Assembly: GCA_964419145.1 (NCBI GenBank)
Contig: CAYQOM010000004.1
Location: forward strand, 62,001 to 126,000
DNA from: UBA2336 sp964419145
GTDB taxonomy: Bacteria > Bacteroidota > Bacteroidia > Cytophagales > Cyclobacteriaceae
DNA length: 64,000 bases
Direction: 5' to 3'
Shown piece by piece: positions 51,870 through 61,442 of the stretch (position 1 is its first letter; every line of letters begins with the position of its first letter). A program made the translations under genes and the position numbers. Under the pieces are notes generated by a model. It had not been told where the DNA came from, made no database searches, and worked only from the letters and a program-made list of their open reading frames with translations.

Positions 51870-54800
51870 ATGAACATCACCGAAATTTCTATTAACCGTC
51901 CTTCGCTGATTATTGTCTTATTCAGCGTGTTTATACTAGCTGGTTTTTTAGGTTATAAAAATCTCAGCTATGAGTTGATGCCAGACTTCAATCAACCCGT
52001 TGTAGTTATTAAGACGGGCTATCCGGGTGCAGACCCTACCGAAGTAGAAACTTCCGTTTCGAGGAAAATTGAGGACGCCTTATCTAACCTTGAAGGCGTT
52101 GATTTTATCGTAACCAAATCATTGCCTAACGCATCGGTACTCATTGTCAATTTAAAATACGGATCTGATCTGGATCAAACGATGCAGGATGCGCAACGCT
52201 ATATTGATAATATCCGGAGGGATTTACCACAGGATATTTTAAGTCCTGTGATGAGCAAAGTCTCGCCTAATGATTTACCCATTATGCAGATCAGCGCAAC
52301 CAGCAAACTTCCCGCAACTGAATTTTATCAAAAAATGAAAGATGATTTTCTTCCGCAAATTCAGCAACTAAAAGGAGTAGCAGAAATTACATTACTAGGC
52401 GGTGAAGAAAGGGAGATTCAGGTTAAAGTAGATCAGGAGAAATTGAAATTGTACAAAGTCTCCATGTATCAGGTTACAGAGGCGATTAATCGTTCTGGTC
52501 TTGATGTTCCTTCAGGTAAGGTTCAGACCACCCTTGTTAACAATCCAGTCAGGCTAACAGGAAAATTTAAATCCATCGAGGACATCAGTGCAGTTCAGGT
52601 AGCAATGCCCACACCAGGCAGTCCAGTATATGTAAAAGACATTGCCTCCATTACCGATGGAATTAAAGAAATCGTATCTGTAAGCCGATATAACGGAGTG
52701 AATGGGATTGGTCTTTTACTTAAAAAGCAGGGGGATGCGAATGCGGTGGAAGTTTCCAAAGCGGTGCAGGAAAAATTTCAGGCAATTGAAAAACAGTATG
52801 CTTCGGCACAAGTAAAATTCACCATAGCTGATGACTCCACAGACAACACGATTGCAGCGGTGAATTCTGTTGTATTCGACTTGACTTTAGCTGTCATATT
52901 AGTGTCAATTGTGATGCTTCTATTTTTAAGAAGCTTCCGAAACTCTATTATCGTTCTGGTGGCTATACCGACCTCTCTGGTAACTGCTTTCGCGGTGATG
53001 TGGCTCTTAGGTTACACACTCAACTTAATGACCTTATTAGCCATGTCATTAATCATCGGGATTTTGGTCGATGATGCAACAGTCGTACTGGAAAATATCC
53101 AGCGACATCTTGATATGAAAAAGGATAAACGAGTGGCCGCATTGGATGGTCGAATGGAAATTGGATTTTCAGCATTGTCAATAACCCTTGTGGACGTGGT
53201 CGTATTCCTTCCCATTTTATTTCTACAGGTATTTGTTGCAGACATGCTCAAGCAATTTTCTGTAGTGGTGGTCACCTCTACTTTAACAAGTCTACTCGTT
53301 GGGTTTACGTTAACACCGTGGATGGCTTCGCGCATCGGTAAATCGGAGGATTTACAACCAACCAATTTTTTCAATCGGTTTTTACTTTGGTTTGAGTATC
53401 AGTTAAATCGGTTTATTGATTGGTATGGAAGGCAGTTGGAGTGGGTATTAAATTACAAACTTATCACCACTGGCATTATTCTCTTGTTGTTTGTTTTCAC
53501 GTTAGGCATAATGAAACAAGGCATCATTGGAAAAGAGTTGATTGCAACGGGTGATCAAGGAAAGTTTCGCATGAACCTTGAATTTGACAAAACCACCACG
53601 GTACAGGAAAATAATATCGTTACTCAGAAAATAGAAAGTTTTATTGCAGCACAACCAGAGGTGCAGGCTGTCTTTAGTAATGTGGGCGGACCAAGTTCAG
53701 GAATTGGAAGTTTAGGTGTTGGCTCCGTTAATAAATCAGAATTGACCATTCAGCTAAAACCTGCCACTGAACGAGGCTATCAACCTACCGAACAATTCAT
53801 GAAAGAAATTCGCGAAGCATTGAAGTCAGAATTTCCGGCCATCAATTATTCTATGGCTGCATTGGGGCTTGTACCCCGTTCGGCTCCGATTGAAATTACA
53901 TTAAGCGGAAGCGATGGAAGTCAGGTAATGAAGTTAGGAAGTGAATTAAAGTCGGTGGTTGAAAAAATTCCAGGTGCAGATAATGTTCGTCTCTCCGTGG
54001 AAGAAGGAAGCCCTGAGTTCCAGGTAATTCCTGATAAGGATCGAATGCAGCGATTAGGACTCACCACTGCTTATGTTGGTCAAAGTATTCGCACAGCATT
54101 AACGGGAAACGATGATGCTACGCTAACTGAACAAGGTACGGAATACCCTGTGAGGATATGGCTGGATGATTTCAATCGACAGAATATGGAGGATGTTAAT
54201 TCGCTAACCATTATTAATCCGCAAGGTTTACCTATTGAAGTATCTCAATTTGCTGAAGTTATTCAGGATAATTCGCCTTCGTTATTGGAACGATTAGACA
54301 GACAGCCTTCTATCACGTTAACAGCCGATGCACTGGGGCGCCCTTCCGGAACAGTTGCGGATGAAGTGGTGGCTTATATAAAGCAAAATCCATTACCCGA
54401 AGGAATTCAAATGACTTGGGGCAGTGATATAAAAAGACAGAATGATAGTTTTGGAGCACTTGGGTCAGTGCTTCTTATTTCATTCATTTTGATTTATCTG
54501 ATCATGGTGGCGTTGTATGATAGTTTTGTCTATCCTTTTGTGGTATTGTTTTCTATACCCGTTGCGGCAATTGGAGCTTTCCTGGCGCTAAATCTGACTC
54601 TAAACAACCTGAGTTTATTTGCTTTGCTTGGGTTAATTATGCTGATGGGATTGGTGGCAAAAAATGCGATTCTGATTGTGGATTTTGCCAATCAATTAAA
54701 AGCCTCCGGAAAACATTTTAAGGAAGCCTTAATTACTGCGGGGAAAGAGCGTATGCGTCCCATATTAATGACAACCCTGGCAATGGTTATTGGTATGTTA

Positions 54801-54968
54801 CCGATAGCGTTAGCCAAAGGTACAGCCAGTGAGTGGAAAAATGGACTAGCCTGGGTAATTATTGGCGGATTGCTTTCATCGCTGATTTTAACAGTGTTCC
54901 TGGTTCCAATGGTTTATTATGTAGTTGATTCGCTTAAGTCAAAAATGAAGATTATTAACCCATTATGA
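51870..54968 (+). CDS. RND multidrug efflux transporter (AcrB/HAE1 type)
   Basis: 1032 residues, the usual length: 12 membrane segments with two large periplasmic loops. N-terminus ISINRPSLIIVLFSVFILAG and YPGADPTEVETSVSRKIEDAL; the TM4 proton-relay motif IGILVDDATVVLENIQRHL near 400 and second-half GLIMLMGLVAKNAILIVDFANQ near 935. Last gene of the operon. Probably exports hydrophobic toxins or drugs; substrate unresolved. Confidence 0.95.
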   Translation: MNITEISINRPSLIIVLFSVFILAGFLGYKNLSYELMPDFNQPVVVIKTGYPGADPTEVETSVSRKIEDALSNLEGVDFIVTKSLPNASVLIVNLKYGSDLDQTMQDAQRYIDNIRRDLPQDILSPVMSKVSPNDLPIMQISATSKLPATEFYQKMKDDFLPQIQQLKGVAEITLLGGEEREIQVKVDQEKLKLYKVSMYQVTEAINRSGLDVPSGKVQTTLVNNPVRLTGKFKSIEDISAVQVAMPTPGSPVYVKDIASITDGIKEIVSVSRYNGVNGIGLLLKKQGDANAVEVSKAVQEKFQAIEKQYASAQVKFTIADDSTDNTIAAVNSVVFDLTLAVILVSIVMLLFLRSFRNSIIVLVAIPTSLVTAFAVMWLLGYTLNLMTLLAMSLIIGILVDDATVVLENIQRHLDMKKDKRVAALDGRMEIGFSALSITLVDVVVFLPILFLQVFVADMLKQFSVVVVTSTLTSLLVGFTLTPWMASRIGKSEDLQPTNFFNRFLLWFEYQLNRFIDWYGRQLEWVLNYKLITTGIILLLFVFTLGIMKQGIIGKELIATGDQGKFRMNLEFDKTTTVQENNIVTQKIESFIAAQPEVQAVFSNVGGPSSGIGSLGVGSVNKSELTIQLKPATERGYQPTEQFMKEIREALKSEFPAINYSMAALGLVPRSAPIEITLSGSDGSQVMKLGSELKSVVEKIPGADNVRLSVEEGSPEFQVIPDKDRMQRLGLTTAYVGQSIRTALTGNDDATLTEQGTEYPVRIWLDDFNRQNMEDVNSLTIINPQGLPIEVSQFAEVIQDNSPSLLERLDRQPSITLTADALGRPSGTVADEVVAYIKQNPLPEGIQMTWGSDIKRQNDSFGALGSVLLISFILIYLIMVALYDSFVYPFVVLFSIPVAAIGAFLALNLTLNNLSLFALLGLIMLMGLVAKNAILIVDFANQLKASGKHFKEALITAGKERMRPILMTTLAMVIGMLPIALAKGTASEWKNGLAWVIIGGLLSSLILTVFLVPMVYYVVDSLKSKMKIINPL

Positions 54969-55066
54969 TCGACATCGTTAGATAAGGGACCTCAACAAAT
55001 TTTTGTTATGTATCATATTACTTTTTGATAACTGTAATTGATCATCCATTACTTGTAAAGTAAAAA

Positions 55067-55207
55067 ATGGAAATAAAATCAAAGCGCTTTGACAATATGG
55101 TCAAGGATGTCCAGGAATTCGGGCGCTGTCCGGTTAGTACGATACTCAAAGTTTATGGTGGAAAATGGAAACCAAAAGGAATAACTTTTGCTATCCATTT
55201 TCAATAA
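55067..55207 (+). pseudogene. truncated HxlR-family regulator
   Basis: A 46-codon frame whose middle, CPVSTILKVYGGKWKP, is the start of the HxlR/MarR-like winged helix. It stops soon after GGKWKP, so the recognition helix is gone. Its end overlaps the convergent acyl-CoA synthetase stop by 7 bases. A relic rather than a working gene. Confidence 0.65.
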
Positions 55208-57030
55208 AGACGTTCATACCCTTCCATGCCTGAGTCGCTACCCTCTTGATACATAGCCTGAATGAGATCTTTATATTTTGTATAAATGGCCTTCCGCTTC
55301 AGCTTCATGGTTGGTGTTAATTCACCAGTAGCCGGTGACCATTCATCAGCCAGCAAGGTTATCTTTTTTATTTGCTCCCACTGCCCGAAATGCGTGTTGC
55401 AGGCATTCACCTCTGCCTGAAGCATTTCCCTCACTTCTTGATGAGCTATCAATTCACTCCGTGAAATAATTCGCAACCCCTTTTGCTCCGCCCATTCGCG
55501 AACCTGCACCTGTGAGGGAACAATCAATGCCGCTATAAACTTTTTGTCATCACCCCCTACCACCATAATCTGCTCAATGTATTTGATCTCCTTCATTTTC
55601 ATTTCAATAACTTGCGGAGCAACATATTTTCCTCCAGCCGTTTTAAAGAGTTCTTTTTTCCTATCGGTGATTTTTAAAAATTTTTTACCGTTACGTTCTA
55701 TCCACGTTCCTATGTCACCCGTATGAAACCATCCATCAGACTGAATCACCTCTGCGGTGAGGTCAGGCCGTTTGTAATAACCCTTCATTATGTTGGGGCC
55801 ACGCGCAAGCACTTCCCCATCGGCAGCCAGTTCAATCTCCACACCCGGAATGGCCATGCCCACTGAACCTACACACCGATCAGATTCCGCATACCCATTT
55901 ACGGTAAGCACAGGGGAAGTCTCCGTTAGGCCGTAGCCTTCAATGATACCGATACCCGCAGCCGTAAATAAGGTGATCAGCCTGGGTTGCATAGCCGCAG
56001 CACCCGTGATGATATATTTCACTTCACCGCCCATCACTTCCAGCCATTTTGAAAACACCAGCTTGCGTGCAAGGCCGAGCTTTATACCATAAATTAATCC
56101 CTGCTTTTCTCCAATGCGGTATTGCTCACCCACCGCAATAGACCAGTAAAAGAGTTTCTTTTTAATACCCTCCAGCACTGCACCTTTAGCCATAATTTTT
56201 TCGTAAACTTTCTCGAGTAAACGGGGTACCGTTGTGAAACAATAAGGCTTAACATCCTTCAGGTTATCAACAAGTGTATCCAGACTTTCAGCATAGCTGA
56301 TATGAATACCAAAGCACAGGTATACATAGAATACCGTACGCTCAAAACTGTGGCACAACGGAAGAAAGCTCAACGACTTCCTTCCGCCACCCAAAGGCAA
56401 AACCTGCTTCACACTCTTGATATTACTCATCAGGTTCTGGTGCGTCAGCATCACCCCTTTCGGGTTACCCGTTGTACCGGATGTATAAATAATGGTGGCC
56501 AAGTGTTCTGGAGAAAGGGATTTCTTTTCCAACTTAATTTTGTCGTGACCAATGGTATCCAGTGCAGGCAATATATCCCAGAAGTAATCTGCATCTAGTG
56601 AGCACTCAAAACTAATGACGCCCTTCAGGGTTGGGCAGTTATTGCGCACCGCCATCACCTTGCTTATAATTATTTCATCTTCGGCAAACACAAAACACAC
56701 TTCGGCATCCTGAAGTATAAATTCATAATCATGTTCCGAGAAGGTAGGATACATCGGTATATTGATGATGCCAACCTGTAATGCCCCGAGGTCAACAAAA
56801 TTCCATTCCGGTCGGTTCGATGAAATAATGGCTACAGTATCACCGTGCTGTAAACCCAGATTTAGCAAAAGCTGACTGGTTTGGTTAACTACATTTTTTA
56901 CATCCTGATACGTGTAGCCCCTCCACTCCATTGGGTTACCCGGCTGTTTTTTTGATGACAAAAAAAGTTGATTGGGTTGAGCCATAGCCTGCTCATCCAA
57001 TAAATCAAATAGTCGGGTTGGTTGTGTCAT
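55201..57030 (-). CDS. long-chain acyl-CoA synthetase (AMP-forming)
   Basis: 609 residues of the FadD/FAA family, activating fatty acids to acyl-CoA. Motifs: TIIYTSGTTGNPKGVMLTHQN near 173, GYGLTETSPVL near 370, WFHTGDIG near 448 and ITDRKKELFKTAGGKYVAP near 468. Ends with an acidic tail. Transcribed after the TPP enzyme, 11 bases away; together they suggest a fatty-acid-shortening step (inference). Confidence 0.93.
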   Translation of the reverse strand: MTQPTRLFDLLDEQAMAQPNQLFLSSKKQPGNPMEWRGYTYQDVKNVVNQTSQLLLNLGLQHGDTVAIISSNRPEWNFVDLGALQVGIINIPMYPTFSEHDYEFILQDAEVCFVFAEDEIIISKVMAVRNNCPTLKGVISFECSLDADYFWDILPALDTIGHDKIKLEKKSLSPEHLATIIYTSGTTGNPKGVMLTHQNLMSNIKSVKQVLPLGGGRKSLSFLPLCHSFERTVFYVYLCFGIHISYAESLDTLVDNLKDVKPYCFTTVPRLLEKVYEKIMAKGAVLEGIKKKLFYWSIAVGEQYRIGEKQGLIYGIKLGLARKLVFSKWLEVMGGEVKYIITGAAAMQPRLITLFTAAGIGIIEGYGLTETSPVLTVNGYAESDRCVGSVGMAIPGVEIELAADGEVLARGPNIMKGYYKRPDLTAEVIQSDGWFHTGDIGTWIERNGKKFLKITDRKKELFKTAGGKYVAPQVIEMKMKEIKYIEQIMVVGGDDKKFIAALIVPSQVQVREWAEQKGLRIISRSELIAHQEVREMLQAEVNACNTHFGQWEQIKKITLLADEWSPATGELTPTMKLKRKAIYTKYKDLIQAMYQEGSDSGMEGYERLY

Positions 57031-57041
57031 CTGTTTGCTGT

Positions 57042-58769
57042 TTACATAGAGATGGAACCCTTTCTGAAATCGCTTTTACTAATGATGGCATTGATGATAA
57101 ATGGAACACCGCTACGGCTCTTGCTCAATGCAAGGGTAACCGAATCACTAAAGTCTTCAATGCTTTCTACCCGAACTCCTTCGGCACCAAAAGCATGCGC
57201 AACTTTTTCGTAATTGGATTGTCGCAGGTTCACAGCACATTCGCTCTTCAACAGGGTTACCTGGTCGCGGGCAATTTGGCCCCAGCACCCGTCATTGCCA
57301 ATTAGCGCAACAACAGGTAGTTGATGACGTGTAAACGTATCGAACTCCATCAGGCTGTAGCCTGCGCTTCCATCTCCATAAATTATCCAAACATCCTTTT
57401 CGGGATAAACAAGTTTTGCTCCCAGGGCAAATCCTGCACCTACACCCAATGTGCCAAACACACCCGGATCGAGCCACGAGAGCGGAGCTGCCGGCCGAAG
57501 CGTGTAAGCAGCTGTAGCCACAAAGTCACCACCATCGGCAATCAATATTGTGTTCTTGTCTAACAGCGTATTCAGTACCCGGAAAAGTGTTAACGGGTTA
57601 ATACCTGCTTGCACTTCTTCCGACATGGTATTGATTTTTTCTTCGCGTTGGTTATCGCGACTGCGCAAATTCCCTATCCATTCCGTGTATTTACCCTGAT
57701 AGTGATCGGCCAATGCGATCAAAAATTCTTGCGGATCGGCCTGCACTGCCAGGGTTGGCTTTTTATTTTGGTATAAATCCAGCCGGCTTCTGTTGATAGA
57801 AATAAAAGGTGTATGGCCAATGTGATTTCCGTAATCCAGTCGAAAATCATTTGGTACACCAGCGAGGATGATCAGATCAGCATCCCGGATAGCCTCCTTC
57901 CGGTGATGACGCAGCTGTATGGGATGATCGGTTCTTAACAAGCCCCGGGCCATACCGCTGAGATAAACCGGTAATCCCAATCTATTGACAGCATCGGACA
58001 GTGCATTTGCTTTTTGGGCATTCATGATGGCACCACTACCGATTACCAAAACGGGCTTTTTTGAACCATTGAGCTTGCTTAATGCATTTTTTAAATCGGA
58101 TGTAGCGTGGTAAGGAACACTTGCATCTTTAACATGGCCAGAGTGCTCTTTAAAGTTTACGTCTTCAAATAATTTTCGAGCATGCCTATTAATATACCAA
58201 CGTTCCATACGTTGAATTATATTTTTAGGCGGTACCTCATGTGATTTAATTCCATACCATTCACGCACAATATTCTCCGGATAAAGAATATCAACCGGGC
58301 ATTCCACAAACACCGGCCCAGGTACGCCACGGGTTGCTTCATAGAAAGCCCTGCTAAGTACCCTTTCAATCTCTTTTACTTTTGTAATGCGTGCTGCCCA
58401 TTTTACGATTGGGCGCATTAACGAAAGCTGATCAATATCCTGGAGTGCTCCCCTGCCCTGCAACAGTGTAGCCACCGCTCCTCCCAAAAGTACCAGGGGC
58501 GATTGCGCCAGTTGAGCATTCTTAATGGCTGTAATGGTGTTGGTAATTCCCGGACCCGCAGTTACGGTCGCCACACCGGGTATTCCTGTGAGACGTGCAA
58601 CAGCATCGGCAGCAAATGCTGCCGTCACTTCGTGCCGGGTATCGATTACCCGTATGCCTTGTTTTTCGGCCTCCACAAATATCGGAGAAATGTGTCCGCC
58701 ACTCAGGGTAAACAAAAATCTTACACCTTGTTGCTTCAGCAGGCGGGCGATGATTTCTCCTCCGTTCAT
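57042..58769 (-). CDS. thiamine-pyrophosphate enzyme, 2-hydroxyacyl-CoA lyase-like
   Basis: 575 residues of the POX/AHAS superfamily: N-terminal Pyr domain with the catalytic Glu in DTRHEVTAAFAADAVARLTG near 43-60, middle domain, and C-terminal PP domain with GDGSAGYSLMEFDTF near 475 and GNDGCWGQIARDQ near 498. The overall form fits HACL1/ILVBL-like lyases better than acetolactate synthase (no small subunit nearby). The acyl-CoA synthetase following 11 bases later supports a 2-hydroxyacyl-CoA lyase role, but this is inference. Confidence 0.8.
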   Translation of the reverse strand: MNGGEIIARLLKQQGVRFLFTLSGGHISPIFVEAEKQGIRVIDTRHEVTAAFAADAVARLTGIPGVATVTAGPGITNTITAIKNAQLAQSPLVLLGGAVATLLQGRGALQDIDQLSLMRPIVKWAARITKVKEIERVLSRAFYEATRGVPGPVFVECPVDILYPENIVREWYGIKSHEVPPKNIIQRMERWYINRHARKLFEDVNFKEHSGHVKDASVPYHATSDLKNALSKLNGSKKPVLVIGSGAIMNAQKANALSDAVNRLGLPVYLSGMARGLLRTDHPIQLRHHRKEAIRDADLIILAGVPNDFRLDYGNHIGHTPFISINRSRLDLYQNKKPTLAVQADPQEFLIALADHYQGKYTEWIGNLRSRDNQREEKINTMSEEVQAGINPLTLFRVLNTLLDKNTILIADGGDFVATAAYTLRPAAPLSWLDPGVFGTLGVGAGFALGAKLVYPEKDVWIIYGDGSAGYSLMEFDTFTRHQLPVVALIGNDGCWGQIARDQVTLLKSECAVNLRQSNYEKVAHAFGAEGVRVESIEDFSDSVTLALSKSRSGVPFIINAIISKSDFRKGSISM

Positions 58770-58813
58770 AGATAGTTGAAGTCTTACTTAAAGGTACACA
58801 ACCGCCAGAAAAT

Positions 58814-59758
58814 TCAAGATAATTTCAGCATTCGTTCAAGCGCGCTGGCAGCCTGTTGTCGTATAGCCGTGTTCACCTGTATTTCAGGTTGTTCATACAA
58901 GAGGCAATCCCGCAGCTTTTCGAGGGTATTCATTTTCATATATGGACATTCGCTGCAGGCACAGGTATTATCTTCATGCGTTGGTGCGGGAATCAATAGC
59001 TTATCAGGCGCCTGTTTGCGCATTTCATGTAAAATACCTGCTTCAGTTGCCACAATAAATTCTGTGCATGCATCGCTCTTTACATATTCAATCATGCCTT
59101 TGGTAGAACCGATATAAGAAGCAACTTGTAAAATGTGCGGCTGTGATTCAGGGTGAGCAATGAATTTTGCGTTTGGGTACAACCGGTGTAATGAAAGAAT
59201 TTTGTCCATAGAAAAGTTTTCATGCACCAGGCAGCTTCCATCCCATAACAAAAATTTCCTGCCTGTTTTACGCATGAGATACTTGCCTAGGTTTACATCG
59301 GGTGCAAAAATGATGGGCTTATCACTTTGAATGGAACGAATTACCTTCTCGGCATTGGACGAGGTGCAGACCACATCACTCATCGCCTTGATTTCAGCGC
59401 TGCAATTAATGTAACATACCACAGGTGATTGAGGATGTTGTTGAATAAAAGCTTTGAATTCTTCAGGAGGACAGGAATCGGCAAGCGAACAGCCAGCTTC
59501 CGTATCCGGAAGCAGTACCTTACGTGAAGGATTTAAAATCTTAGCGGTTTCAGCCATAAAGTATACACCGGCCACTACTAAAATCTCCGCCCGGGACCCG
59601 GCAGCAAATTGGGCCATTTGCAAGCTATCGCCAACCATATCCGCTACCTCTTGTATTTCGGGTTTCTGGTAATAGTGTGCAAGGACAATTGCATTTTTGC
59701 GTTTCTTGATCGCTGATATTTCCAATGAAATTGTTTGTGTTTCCAGCAAGTCAATCAT
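58814..59758 (-). CDS. nadA: quinolinate synthase NadA
   Basis: [4Fe-4S] enzyme condensing iminoaspartate and DHAP to quinolinate. From the ATG at 59758, 314 residues: AIVLAHYYQKPEIQEVADMVGDSL near 23, the Cys ligands in DTEAGCSLADSC, CYINCSAEIKA and NTCACSECPYMKMN. It begins 2 bases after the GNAT-like gene's stop. An 8-residue longer start overlapping that gene is less likely. Works with nadB at 42-44 kb. Confidence 0.96.
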   Translation of the reverse strand: MIDLLETQTISLEISAIKKRKNAIVLAHYYQKPEIQEVADMVGDSLQMAQFAAGSRAEILVVAGVYFMAETAKILNPSRKVLLPDTEAGCSLADSCPPEEFKAFIQQHPQSPVVCYINCSAEIKAMSDVVCTSSNAEKVIRSIQSDKPIIFAPDVNLGKYLMRKTGRKFLLWDGSCLVHENFSMDKILSLHRLYPNAKFIAHPESQPHILQVASYIGSTKGMIEYVKSDACTEFIVATEAGILHEMRKQAPDKLLIPAPTHEDNTCACSECPYMKMNTLEKLRDCLLYEQPEIQVNTAIRQQAASALERMLKLS

Positions 59759-59760
59759 TA

Positions 59761-60927
59761 TTACAAATATTTTATATAGCACCTTCTTCGCTTATGTTGT
59801 TCTGCTTCATAGTACGACCAAAGCGACTGCACCTGCTTATTATCTTCCAGTTCCGGATTTGATTCTGCCATGGTAATATTATTTCGATTAAATGCTTTAT
59901 TCATTTCTTCCATAACTAGAGCATTGACTCCTTTGCCTTGATAATCTGGTCTAATGGCAACCAGGCATAGCTCTGCCGTGTTGTTTTTTCGCAGGGCTTT
60001 CAAAATATGGAAAAGACCAAAGGGAAATAAAGTTCCATTGGCTTTTTGCAATGCTTTTGAAAGGGATGGCATAGTAATTCCAAATGCGATTAATGTTCCA
60101 CACGAATCGACCACCAGCGACACATAATCTTTGCGAATAAAGGATAAGTATCGCTTGGTGTAATACTGAATTTGTTTCTCCGTTAACGGGACCATGCCGT
60201 GTAAGTGACCGTAGCAGACATTAATCAATTCAAATATGGAATGTGCATAGGTCATTATACTATTTGATTCATTAAGATTTACCACAGAGAGCTTGCTTCT
60301 TCTTTTAACAATAGTCGCCACTTGTCTGACTTTCTCGGGTACCTTTTTTGGAATTGAAATCCTATACTCAATCCAATCCACCTCCTTGTGATATCCGGCC
60401 TTTTCGATGCAGTCAGGATAGTATGGATAGTTATAGAGTTCTGAGAGGGTTGCCAACTGATTAAACCCGTCAACCAACAATCCAGCCGGGTCGAAGTTGG
60501 TAAATCCCATAGGGCCATGTACTGCATCCATACCCTTTTCCTTGGCCCATCGTTCAACGTGGTGTAAAAGAGCCTGCGCAATGGTTTCATCCTCTTTAAA
60601 ATCAAACCAACCAAACCGCGCATACTTTTTACCCCAACGGTCGATAAATCCATGGTTAATAATCCCGGCAATCCGACCTACAATTTTTCCACTTCGATAA
60701 GCCAACCAATATTTTGCCTCACAATGATCGAATGCGGGATTGGTGAGCCGAAGGGTTTTCCTTTCATCCGATTTAAGGGGCGGCACATAGAACGGATTAC
60801 CCCGGTACAATAGGTATGGAAAACCGATAAAAGCCTCAAGTTCTCTGGGATAAATAATTTCTTTAATGATGAGTTTTTTTTGGTCAGGATTTCCCGCCTG
60901 CACGGCAACATCCAATTTTTCTTCCAT
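59761..60927 (-). CDS. GNAT-like acyltransferase, uncharacterised
   Basis: 388 residues. Two GNAT-like parts seem to be present: about 55-145 (KYWLAYRSGKIVGRIAGIIN) and about 275-355, where LCLVAIRPDYQGKGVNALVME resembles the acetyl-CoA-binding loop. Between lies GPMGFTNFDPAGLLVDGF, a motif recurrent in this conserved Bacteroidota/Proteobacteria family. Substrate unknown. Upstream of nadA in one transcript, but no NAD role is evident. Confidence 0.75.
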   Translation of the reverse strand: MEEKLDVAVQAGNPDQKKLIIKEIIYPRELEAFIGFPYLLYRGNPFYVPPLKSDERKTLRLTNPAFDHCEAKYWLAYRSGKIVGRIAGIINHGFIDRWGKKYARFGWFDFKEDETIAQALLHHVERWAKEKGMDAVHGPMGFTNFDPAGLLVDGFNQLATLSELYNYPYYPDCIEKAGYHKEVDWIEYRISIPKKVPEKVRQVATIVKRRSKLSVVNLNESNSIMTYAHSIFELINVCYGHLHGMVPLTEKQIQYYTKRYLSFIRKDYVSLVVDSCGTLIAFGITMPSLSKALQKANGTLFPFGLFHILKALRKNNTAELCLVAIRPDYQGKGVNALVMEEMNKAFNRNNITMAESNPELEDNKQVQSLWSYYEAEQHKRRRCYIKYL

Positions 60928-60990
60928 AGGAAATCATGATTTATCCGATTTCAAATTTATATAAAAAGATAAAATTGTCTTTATTTAATT

Positions 60991-60998
60991 TACTTTTG
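60991..60998 (+). promoter_or_regulatory. candidate -7 element of the norCB genes
   Basis: TACTTTTG matches TAnnTTTG and lies 35 bases before the TTG start of the cytochrome c gene. No -33 TTG at proper spacing was found, so an activator may be needed. Confidence 0.4.
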
Positions 60999-61033
60999 CT
61001 GCTATATTAACTAACCGTCAAAAACGTTAAATC

Positions 61034-61441
61034 TTGAAAGAAAGTCATAAATACGGTTTGTATGTAGGGTTGCTTTTGTCATTCTCTGTTTATACGATGT
61101 TTGTTTATACACAGCCAGTTGTTGTGGACGCCCAGATAAGCGCTGACCCTGCAGTGGGAAAAATGATTTGGCAGGAAAGAAACTGTTCAGCGTGTCATCA
61201 GCTTTATGGGTTGGGCGGATTCCTGGGGCCCGATCTTACCAATGTCTATTCGGCTACAGGTAAAGGTTCGCTTTACATTAAAGCTTTTGTTAGCAGCGGT
61301 ACAACGGTCATGCCTTCATTTGATATGTCGGAAAAGGAATTGGAACACCTGCTTGCGTTCTTAGCACATGTAGATGCTTCCGGAAAAGCAGACCCGAAAA
61401 CTTTTAAACGCAACGTTAGTGGAACCATTGAACCACAATAG
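61034..61441 (+). CDS. norC: membrane-anchored cytochrome c, NorC-like
   Basis: 135 residues. One N-terminal membrane segment (YGLYVGLLLSFSVYTMFVY) and one c-type heme site CSACH at about residues 54-58, with Met axial ligand in VMPSFDM near 96. An in-frame stop lies directly upstream, so the start must be the TTG at 61034 (or a later ATG that would cut the anchor). NorB-like gene begins 1 base after the stop. Confidence 0.85.
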   Translation: MKESHKYGLYVGLLLSFSVYTMFVYTQPVVVDAQISADPAVGKMIWQERNCSACHQLYGLGGFLGPDLTNVYSATGKGSLYIKAFVSSGTTVMPSFDMSEKELEHLLAFLAHVDASGKADPKTFKRNVSGTIEPQ

Positions 61442-61442
61442 A

